This document shows positions 54,623 to 64,000 of a DNA stretch of 64,000 bases, piece after piece; within the stretch, counting starts at the first letter, position 1, and every line of letters begins with the position of its first letter. The notes under the pieces are model-generated. The model was not told the DNA's origin. It was given only the letters and a program-made list of their open reading frames with translations, and made no database searches. Location: the NCBI GenBank assembly GCA_016870395.1, contig VGBT01000001.1, positions 130,376 to 194,375 on the forward strand. Direction: 5' to 3'. The DNA comes from Actinomycetota bacterium (GTDB lineage: Bacteria > Actinomycetota > Acidimicrobiia > IMCC26256 > JAENVU01). The position numbers and the translations under genes are program-made.

Positions 54623-55051
54623 ATGGCCAAGAAGAAGTTGGCCGCAATCGTGAAGATTCAGATCCAGGCCGGTCAGGCCACCCCGGCGCCGCCGGTGGGC
54701 ACTGCGCTGGGCCCGCACGGGATCAACATCATGGACTTCTGCAAGGCGTACAACGCCGCGACGGAAAACCAGCGTGGCCAGGTGATCCCGGTGGATATCT
54801 CGATCTTCGAGGATCGGACGTTCACCTTCGTCACCAAGACCCCGCCGACCCCGTTCCTGCTCAAGCAGGCCGCAGGGATCGAGAAGGGCTCGTCGGTCAC
54901 GCCGCGCGAGAAGGCCGGCAGCGTGACCCGCGCGCAGGTGCGCCAGATCGCCGAGACGAAGATGCCCGACCTGAACGCGATCGACCTCGACGGGGCGATG
55001 GCCCAGGTCGAGGGCACGGCCCGCTCGATGGGCCTCGACGTCGTCGGCTGA
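54623..55051 (+). CDS. rplK: 50S ribosomal protein L11
   Basis: A 142-residue protein with the conserved [35 protein letters not shown] and the RNA-binding C-terminal [26 protein letters not shown] after TAGGAGACGG. Binds 23S rRNA at the GTPase centre. Confidence 0.97.
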   Translation: MAKKKLAAIVKIQIQAGQATPAPPVGTALGPHGINIMDFCKAYNAATENQRGQVIPVDISIFEDRTFTFVTKTPPTPFLLKQAAGIEKGSSVTPREKAGSVTRAQVRQIAETKMPDLNAIDLDGAMAQVEGTARSMGLDVVG

Positions 55052-55205
55052 CCAGCAAGGCCCGCCGGCAGAGGACCTCGCTGCCGGAACCGGGTGTTCG
55101 AGGGACCAGAACCGGCGTCGTAGCGGAGCGGAGACGTATCCAGCTCCGAACGGCCCGGAGGGCGGCGGCCGGTATCCGGGCGCCGAGTGAGGAGCGACCG
55201 AACAG
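55052..55205 (+). other. rplK-rplA intergenic region
   Basis: A 154-base non-coding gap within an otherwise tight ribosomal operon. Its GC-rich sequence can fold, and an L1-binding mimic is plausible since L1 often represses its own mRNA, but I could not identify a defined L1 site by eye. Confidence 0.35.
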
Positions 55206-55925
55206 ATGGCGAAGCACGGCAAGAAGTACACCGACTCGGCTCGGCGCTACGACCGCGACCGTCTGCACGACGCGACCGAGGCGATCGAGCTCGTGAAGGG
55301 CTTCGCGACGAAGCGCTTCGACGAGACGATCGAGGCGGCGTTCCGGCTCGGGGTCGACCCCCGTAAGGCCGACCAGATGATCCGGGGCACGGTCTCGCTC
55401 CCGCAGGGCACCGGCAAGTCCGTCCGGGTGGCGGTGTTCGCCGCGGGCGACGCAGCCCGCCAGGCCCACGAGGCCGGTGCCGACGTCGTCGGCTCCGACG
55501 ACCTCGTCGCGAAGGTCGAGGGGGGCTTCCTCGACTTCGACGTCGCGATCGCGACGCCCGACCTGATGGGACAGGTGGGCAAGCTCGGCCGAACGCTCGG
55601 ACCCCGGGGCCTGATGCCGAACCCCAAGACGGGCACGGTTACGACGGAGGTGGGCAAGGCGGTCGGTGAGTTCAAGGCCGGCAAGGTCGAGTACCGGACC
55701 GACCGCTACGGCAACGTCCACGTGCCGATCGGGAAGGCCAGCTTCGACGTGGCCGGGCTGGTCGCCAACTACGACGCGGTGCTCGACGAGCTCATGCGGG
55801 CCAAACCGGCCTCGGCGAAGGGTCGCTACCTCAAGGCGGTCACCGTGAGCTCCACCATGGGACCCGGAGTCAAGATCGACCCCACCCGCGCGATCGATTC
55901 GGCAGCCGTCCGCGGCACCGGCTAG
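55206..55925 (+). CDS. rplA: 50S ribosomal protein L1
   Basis: A 239-residue protein: [70 protein letters not shown] and [21 protein letters not shown] are all standard. Full family length. ATG 55206 with GTGAGGAGCG upstream. Confidence 0.97.
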   Translation: MAKHGKKYTDSARRYDRDRLHDATEAIELVKGFATKRFDETIEAAFRLGVDPRKADQMIRGTVSLPQGTGKSVRVAVFAAGDAARQAHEAGADVVGSDDLVAKVEGGFLDFDVAIATPDLMGQVGKLGRTLGPRGLMPNPKTGTVTTEVGKAVGEFKAGKVEYRTDRYGNVHVPIGKASFDVAGLVANYDAVLDELMRAKPASAKGRYLKAVTVSSTMGPGVKIDPTRAIDSAAVRGTG

Positions 55926-55944
55926 GGTTTCGCGCTCCACAACC

Positions 55945-56101
55945 GATCTGCGCCGCAGACCTCCGGTCCCCGCGAGGGGTAATGGGTCCGGCCTCGAGAG
56001 CCCTGCTCCGTGAGGCAGCCCGCCGGACGAGGCGACTCCTCTGCTCGTCGGGGCGTCCCTCCCACGTGGCGCCCCGTTTCGTCGTGTCAGGGGAACTGCG
56101 C
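55945..56101 (+). promoter_or_regulatory. ribosomal protein L10 leader
   Basis: The 176-base gap before rplJ contains GCCGCAGACCTCCGGTCC, resembling the kink-turn part of the L10 leader that binds the L10-L12 complex, then several GC-rich helices (for example GACGAG 56026-56031 with CTCGTC 56044-56049). It sits directly upstream of rplJ, where this autoregulatory RNA is found in many bacteria. The fold was not computed. Confidence 0.55.
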
Positions 56102-56710
56102 ATGGCTCGGCCCGAGAAGGTCGCCGTCGTCACCGAGATCCGCGAGAAGCTCGAGGGCGCCGACGCCGCGGTGCTCACCGAGTACCGCGGCCTGAAGGTC
56201 GGTGAGCTCGCCGAGCTGCGCGGCGCGCTGCGCCCTGCGGGCGGCGAGTTCAAGGTGTTCAAGAACACCCTGGCCCGGAGGGCGGCCGAGGAGGCCGGCC
56301 TGGTCGAGCTGGTGCCGCTCCTGGAAGGCCCGACCGCGATCACCTTCGTCATCGGCGACGCCGTGGTGGCCGCCAAGGCGCTCAAGGACTTCGCCAGGGC
56401 CAACCCGACGCTCGTCCTCAAGGGTGGCCTGCTCGGCACCCGGGTGCTGGCGACAGCCGAGGTCGAGGCCCTGGCCGAGGTCCCGCCGCGCGATGTGTCG
56501 TTGGCCCGCCTGGCCGGAGGCTTCCAGGCCCCGCTCACCAAGGCGGCCGGCCTGTTCGGAGCCTTCACCCGCAACTTCGCCTACGGCTTGAAGGCCTACA
56601 TCGACCAACGTCCCGCCCCCGCGGAGGCGCCGGCCCCCGAGGCATCCGCGCCCGGGCCCGAGGCCGGCGGATCCGAGTCCGAGTCCGAGTCCGAGTCCGA
56701 GTCCGAGTAA
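56102..56710 (+). CDS. rplJ: 50S ribosomal protein L10
   Basis: A 202-residue protein starting MARPEKVAVVTEIREKLEGADAAVLTEYRGLKVGELAELR, with FKVFKNTLARRAA and GAFTRNFAYGLKAYIDQR. ATG 56102 gives the family start; the track start at 55982 lies in the leader. The last 30 residues are an unusual Ala/Pro/Glu stretch ending in SESESESESESE from a perfect hexanucleotide repeat. L10 is the base of the L7/L12 stalk. Confidence 0.96.
   Translation: MARPEKVAVVTEIREKLEGADAAVLTEYRGLKVGELAELRGALRPAGGEFKVFKNTLARRAAEEAGLVELVPLLEGPTAITFVIGDAVVAAKALKDFARANPTLVLKGGLLGTRVLATAEVEALAEVPPRDVSLARLAGGFQAPLTKAAGLFGAFTRNFAYGLKAYIDQRPAPAEAPAPEASAPGPEAGGSESESESESESE
56672..56707 (+). repeat. six perfect TCCGAG repeats at the 3' end of rplJ
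   Basis: Bases 56672-56707 are TCCGAG repeated six times, directly before the TAA stop, coding for (Ser-Glu)6. Whole-unit slippage would only lengthen or shorten the tail by two residues. Confidence 0.9.
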
Positions 56711-56743
56711 GTCTCGAGAACCCAGAAAGAGAGCATCACCATC

Positions 56744-57136
56744 ATGGCGACGATGAGCACCGACGAGCTCCTGGACGTCTTCAAGAACATGACGGTCCTC
56801 GAGCTCAACGAGTTCCTAAAGGCGTTCGAGGAGTGCTTCGGCGTCACCGCGGCGGCTCCGGTCGCGGTCGCGGTCGGCCCGGTCGCGGCCGCCGGCGGCG
56901 AGCCGGCGGCGGCCGATGAGGACCAGGACGAGTTCGACGTGATCCTCGCGGCGGCCGGCGACAAGAAGATCCAGGTCATCAAGGAGGTCCGAGCGCTCAC
57001 GAGCCTCGGACTGAAGGAGGCCAAGGACCTCGTCGACTCGGCGCCGAAGCCGGTGCTCGAGAAGGCCTCGAAGGAGGATGCCGAGAAGGCCAAGGCCGCG
57101 CTTGAGGGCGCCGGCGCCACCGTCGAGCTCAGGTAG
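56744..57136 (+). CDS. rplL: 50S ribosomal protein L7/L12
   Basis: A 130-residue protein with the N-terminal dimerisation part ([30 protein letters not shown]), an Ala/Val-rich hinge, and the conserved [45 protein letters not shown] domain. ATG 56744; the ATG at 56753 (MSTDELL) is an alternative start. Confidence 0.97.
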   Translation: MATMSTDELLDVFKNMTVLELNEFLKAFEECFGVTAAAPVAVAVGPVAAAGGEPAAADEDQDEFDVILAAAGDKKIQVIKEVRALTSLGLKEAKDLVDSAPKPVLEKASKEDAEKAKAALEGAGATVELR

Positions 57137-57160
57137 CGCGATTTGAGCGGGCGTCTAACC

Positions 57161-57189
57161 TTGACCCCCGGAGAGGGGCGTCGTATCCT
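57161..57189 (+). promoter_or_regulatory. strong predicted sigma-70 promoter in front of rpoB
   Basis: TTGACC (57161-57166) and TATCCT (57184-57189) are separated by exactly 17 bases, the best promoter match in the window. It lies in the 238-base rplL-rpoB gap, so rpoB and rpoC can be transcribed apart from the ribosomal genes. A perfect palindrome starts 11 bases after the -10 box. Confidence 0.7.
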
Positions 57190-57200
57190 CCCCGGGCCGA

Positions 57201-57220
57201 CAGGCACCCATGGGTGCCTG
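57201..57220. terminator. perfect 20-bp palindrome (possible attenuator) upstream of rpoB
   Basis: CAGGCACCCATGGGTGCCTG is a perfect palindrome followed by TTTGGG. As RNA it can form an eight-pair stem with a four-base loop. It could be the end signal of the ribosomal operon, an attenuator, or a protective 5' hairpin on the rpoB transcript starting just before it. It could also be an operator. Confidence 0.55.
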
Positions 57221-57374
57221 TTTGGGCCTGTCTGCTTGCGGATGCTTCCGCGCGCGGCTAGCATCCGCTGAGCCGTGTCGTCCCGCTCGTCCCGCTCTTG
57301 ATTCCCGTCGTGCGGGCTTGCGCGCGCCCGCACGTCGTCTCGCACCCTGTCTCGCACCCTGAGGAGTGACGTTG

Positions 57375-60300
57375 ATGCGTCTCGCGTCCCGGGAACGGTT
57401 CTCGTTCGGACAGCTTCGTGAGGTCCTGCAGCTGCCCAACCTGATCGCGGTGCAGCGCGAGTCCTTCGCGTGGTTCCTCGAGCAGGGGGTCGCCGATGTA
57501 CTGCGCGACATCTCGCCGATCGAGGACTTCACCGGTCAGCTCAAGCTCGAGCTGACCGATCCGGTGTTCGACCCGCCGAAGAACTCCGAGGCCGAGTGCC
57601 GGGTCAACGACCTGACGTATCACCGGCCGCTGTTCGTGACCGCGCGGTTCATGAACGCGGGCACCGGTGAGATCAAGGAGCAGGCGGTCTTCCTTGGCGA
57701 CTTCCCGGTGATGACCGACCGGGGCACGTTCATCATCAACGGCACCGAGCGGATCGTGGTGAGCCAGCTCGTGCGGTCGCCGGGCGTGTACTTCGACATC
57801 AACCCGGACAAGACCTCGCCGGAGAAGGACGTCGTCAGTGCCAAGATCATCCCGGGTCGGGGCGCGTGGCTCGAGTTCGAGGTCGACAAGAAGAACGTCG
57901 TCTACGCGCGCATCGACCGGAAGCGCAAGCAGCCGGTCACGGTCCTGCTCAAGGCGCTGGGCTTCGGTGAGTCCGAGGAGGAGCTCCTCAACCTTCTGCT
58001 CGACCCGCAGGGCCGGCCCTACGACTCGATGCGCAACACGCTCGACAAGGACCACACCGAGGACGCCGACGCGGCGTTCATCGACATCTACCGCAAGTTG
58101 CGACCGGGTGAGCCGCCGACACCGGACAGCGCGCGGAACCTGATCGAGAGCCTGTTCTTCAACCCGAAGCGCTACGACATGGCCAAGGTCGGGCGCCACA
58201 AGGTGTCCAAGAAGCTCTCCGACGAATACCCCAAGCTCGGGAGCGTCGTCCCCAACGCGGACCCCGAGGCGGGCCCGGTCGACTACACGCTCCAGCGGGC
58301 CGACGTCCTCGCGACGGTCTCGTACCTGGTGAAGCTCCACGCGAACGACCAGCCCAACGACTACTTCCCCGACGACATCGACCACTTCGGCAACCGCCGG
58401 GTGCGCTCGGTCGGCGAGCTCATCACCAACCAGGTCCGGGTCGGCCTGAGCCGGATGGAGCGGGTGGTGCGCGAGCGCATGACCACCCAGGACGTCGAGG
58501 CGATCACGCCCCAGACGCTGATCAACATCCGGCCGGTGGTCGCGGCGATCAAGGAGTTCTTCGGCTCCTCGCAGCTGAGCCAGTTCATGGACCAGACCAA
58601 CCCGCTCGCGGGCCTGACCCACAAGCGCCGCCTCTCGGCGCTCGGCCCGGGTGGACTGAGCCGTGAGCGCGCCGGGTTCGAGGTCCGTGACGTGCACCCG
58701 AGCCACTACGGCCGGATGTGCCCGATCGAGACACCGGAGGGCCCGAACATCGGCCTGATCGGCTACCTCTCGACGTTCGCCCGCATCAACCGGTTCGGGT
58801 TCATCGAGACGCCGTACCGAAGGGTGGTCGACGGCGTGGCGACGGAGCAGATCGACTACCTCGCCGCGGACGACGAGGACCGCCACATCATCGCGCAGGC
58901 CAACGCCCACATCGACGTCGCGGGTCGTTTCCTCGACGAGAAGGTCCTGGTGCGCGCCGGGCGCGGCGAGCTCGCCTACGTCGACCCGCACGAAGTCCAC
59001 TACATGGACGTCTCGCCGAAGCAGATCGTCTCCGTCGCGACCGCGCTGATCCCGTTCCTCGAGCACGACGACGCGAACCGAGCGCTGATGGGCGCGAACA
59101 TGCAGCGCCAGGCCGTGCCGGTGCTTCGCCCCGAGGCGCCCTACATCGGCACCGGGGTCGAGGCCGCCGCCGCGCGCGACGCCGGCGAGCTGCTGATCGC
59201 GGAAACCGACGGCGTGGTCACCGAGGTCACGGGCAGCACCATCACGGTCGACTACCAGGGCCCCGGCAAGCCCGTGACCCACCGGCTCTCCAAGTTCCGC
59301 CGGTCCAACCAGGGCACCTGCATCAACCAGAAGCCGCTCGTGTCCACGGGCGACCAGGTGTCGGCCGGCGACATCCTCGCCGACGGCCCGTCCACCCACC
59401 AGGGCGAGCTCGCGCTCGGCAAGAACCTGCTCGTGGCGTTCATGCCCTGGAAAGGCCACAACTTCGAGGACGCGATCGTCCTCTCGGAGCGGCTGGTACG
59501 TGACGACGTGCTCACCTCGATCCACATCGAGGAGCACGAGATCGACGCCCGCGACACCAAGCTCGGCGAGGAGGAGATCACCCGCGACATCCCGAACCTG
59601 TCCGAGGACATCCTGAAGGACCTCGACGAGCGGGGCATCATCCGCGTCGGTGCCGAGGTCGGCCCGGGCGACGTGCTCGTCGGCAAGGTGACCCCGAAGG
59701 GCGAGACCGAGCTCACGCCCGAGGAGCGCCTCCTGCGCGCGATCTTCGGGGAGAAGGCCCGCGAAGTTCGCGACACGAGCCTGAAGGTCCCCCACGGCGA
59801 GACCGGAAAGGTCATCGACGTGAGGGTGCGCAGCCGCGATGACGGCGACGAGCTGCCGCCCGGCGTGAACCAGCTCGTGCGCGTGTACGTCGCGCAGAAG
59901 CGCAAGATCTCCGAGGGCGACAAGCTGGCCGGTCGTCACGGCAACAAGGGCGTGATCTCCAAGATCCTGCCCGTCGAGGACATGCCGCACCTCGCCGACG
60001 GGACGCCGGTCGACATCGTGCTCAACCCTCTCGGCGTACCGAGCCGCATGAACGTCGGTCAGGTGCTCGAGGCCCATCTCGGCTACGCGGCCCGCCACGG
60101 CTGGGAGGGCCATGGCCGGGCTCCGGCCAACCCGCGCAAGACCCGGCCGATCACCGAGCCCGCGGTTTGGGTGACCACGCCGGTGTTCGACGGCGCGCAC
60201 TGGGACGAGCGCGAGGACGCGGGTCCGCACGGCACCATCCAGGACCTGTTCGCCACCCTGCACGCCGACGGGACGCACGGCGTGCGGATGGTCGACACCG

Positions 60301-60839
60301 ACGGGAAGGCCACGCTCTACGACGGTGGGACCGGCGAGGCCTACGACAGTCCGGTGACCGTCGGCTACATGTACATCCTGAAGCTGAGCCACCTCGTCGA
60401 CGACAAGATCCATGCCCGGTCGACGGGTCCCTACTCGATGATCACCCAGCAGCCCCTGGGTGGGAAGGCCCAGTTCGGCGGTCAGCGCTTCGGGGAGATG
60501 GAGGTGTGGGCGCTCGAGGCCTACGGCGCGAGCTACGCCCTCCAGGAGATCCTCACGATCAAGTCCGACGACGTGCTCGGCAGGGTCAAGGTCTACGAGG
60601 CGATCGTCAAGGGCGAGAACATCCCCGAGCCCGGCATCCCCGAGAGCTTCAAGGTGCTCATCAAGGAGATGCAGGCGCTCTGCCTCAACGTGAAGGTCAT
60701 CGACGAGGAAGGCGCCGAGATCGTGATCCGCGAGCTCGACGAAGACGCCTTCCGCACGACGGAGAGCCTGGGTATCGACCTCTCCCGTCCCGAGCGAGGG
60801 ACCGACGAAGAGGACGAAGCAAGGCGAATGGCCCCGTGA
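57375..60839 (+). CDS. rpoB: RNA polymerase subunit beta
   Basis: A 1154-residue protein with the rifampicin-pocket text [31 protein letters not shown], whose usual resistance positions (the D, H and S sites) carry sensitive-type residues; one N-to-T difference (DQTN for DQNN) is seen. Later marks are [17 protein letters not shown], the catalytic-face [44 protein letters not shown] and [28 protein letters not shown] 57375 lies 8 bases after GAGGAG; the track GTG 57366 overlaps that ribosome site. Confidence 0.97.
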   Translation: MRLASRERFSFGQLREVLQLPNLIAVQRESFAWFLEQGVADVLRDISPIEDFTGQLKLELTDPVFDPPKNSEAECRVNDLTYHRPLFVTARFMNAGTGEIKEQAVFLGDFPVMTDRGTFIINGTERIVVSQLVRSPGVYFDINPDKTSPEKDVVSAKIIPGRGAWLEFEVDKKNVVYARIDRKRKQPVTVLLKALGFGESEEELLNLLLDPQGRPYDSMRNTLDKDHTEDADAAFIDIYRKLRPGEPPTPDSARNLIESLFFNPKRYDMAKVGRHKVSKKLSDEYPKLGSVVPNADPEAGPVDYTLQRADVLATVSYLVKLHANDQPNDYFPDDIDHFGNRRVRSVGELITNQVRVGLSRMERVVRERMTTQDVEAITPQTLINIRPVVAAIKEFFGSSQLSQFMDQTNPLAGLTHKRRLSALGPGGLSRERAGFEVRDVHPSHYGRMCPIETPEGPNIGLIGYLSTFARINRFGFIETPYRRVVDGVATEQIDYLAADDEDRHIIAQANAHIDVAGRFLDEKVLVRAGRGELAYVDPHEVHYMDVSPKQIVSVATALIPFLEHDDANRALMGANMQRQAVPVLRPEAPYIGTGVEAAAARDAGELLIAETDGVVTEVTGSTITVDYQGPGKPVTHRLSKFRRSNQGTCINQKPLVSTGDQVSAGDILADGPSTHQGELALGKNLLVAFMPWKGHNFEDAIVLSERLVRDDVLTSIHIEEHEIDARDTKLGEEEITRDIPNLSEDILKDLDERGIIRVGAEVGPGDVLVGKVTPKGETELTPEERLLRAIFGEKAREVRDTSLKVPHGETGKVIDVRVRSRDDGDELPPGVNQLVRVYVAQKRKISEGDKLAGRHGNKGVISKILPVEDMPHLADGTPVDIVLNPLGVPSRMNVGQVLEAHLGYAARHGWEGHGRAPANPRKTRPITEPAVWVTTPVFDGAHWDEREDAGPHGTIQDLFATLHADGTHGVRMVDTDGKATLYDGGTGEAYDSPVTVGYMYILKLSHLVDDKIHARSTGPYSMITQQPLGGKAQFGGQRFGEMEVWALEAYGASYALQEILTIKSDDVLGRVKVYEAIVKGENIPEPGIPESFKVLIKEMQALCLNVKVIDEEGAEIVIRELDEDAFRTTESLGIDLSRPERGTDEEDEARRMAP

Positions 60840-60859
60840 ACACGAGAGAAGAGGCATAG

Positions 60860-64000
<3,141 letters not shown>

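Noticed and set aside
58545-58660. Natural rifampicin resistance suggested by DQTNPL in rpoB
   Set aside because: The main resistance positions have sensitive-type residues and the same threonine occurs in other bacteria, so no resistance call is justified.
57258-60857. 1199-residue minus-strand ORF opposite rpoB
   Set aside because: It is the antisense shadow of rpoB; composition is Arg/His/Asp/Leu-rich with no family motif, while the plus strand has all beta-subunit signatures.

Overview
The window is a dense stretch of high-GC chromosome from an actinobacterium, most likely Acidimicrobiia or a close relative. That placement is an inference from gene content and order (tRNA-Trp-secE-nusG-rplK-rplA-rplJ-rplL-rpoB-rpoC), GTG/TTG starts, menaquinone-type respiration and codon use, not from a phylogeny. 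I see no insertion sequence, phage gene, CRISPR array or rRNA. Nearly all lines of the ORF track on the opposite strand of the nuo, rpo and NHL genes are high-GC shadows.

Layout. (1) 1-6.8 kb, plus strand: a haem/sirohaem block, namely precorrin-2 dehydrogenase, hemA, hemC, a cobA-hemD fusion, hemB and hemL. (2) 6.8-12.8 kb, minus strand: a quinol:cytochrome c oxidoreductase operon with a split b6/subunit-IV type cytochrome b, a Rieske protein, a dihaem cytochrome c, an 8Fe ferredoxin and three small membrane proteins I cannot name. (3) 13.0-16.3 kb: a geranylgeranyl-reductase-family flavoprotein (possible menaquinone reductase), a GT4 glycosyltransferase and a convergent polysaccharide deacetylase. 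(4) 16.4-31.8 kb: a complete 14-subunit complex I operon nuoA-N. (5) 31.9-42.2 kb: a second complex I operon with nuoABCDHIJKLMN only and no E, F or G, followed directly by a MidA/NDUFAF7-family methyltransferase. (6) 43.4-45.9 kb: acetyl-CoA synthetase and a small HAD-type protein. (7) 46.1-50.8 kb: one very large secreted beta-propeller/NHL protein. (8) 50.8-53.5 kb: yajQ, a GNAT acetyltransferase, tRNA-Tyr, tRNA-Thr, tRNA-Met, rpmG, an ECF sigma factor with a probable anti-sigma partner, and tRNA-Trp. (9) 53.5-64.0 kb: secE, nusG, rplK, rplA, rplJ, rplL, rpoB and rpoC, with rpoC cut by the window end.

How it fits together. The first 42 kb form a respiratory supercluster: haem supply, then the cytochrome bc-type complex, then a possible menaquinone tailoring enzyme, then two proton-pumping complex I types. 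The 14-subunit complex has the NADH module (NuoEFG); the 11-subunit one must take electrons from something else. The ferredoxin in the cytochrome b operon makes a ferredoxin link worth testing. The last 10 kb are the transcription/translation core, with a strong predicted promoter and a perfect palindrome in front of rpoB.

The least expected local features are duplicated sequences at the edges of both nuoH genes, which create short decoy reading frames, a near-perfect bidirectional terminator that contains the stop codons of both convergent genes it serves, and nested inverted repeats in front of acsA.
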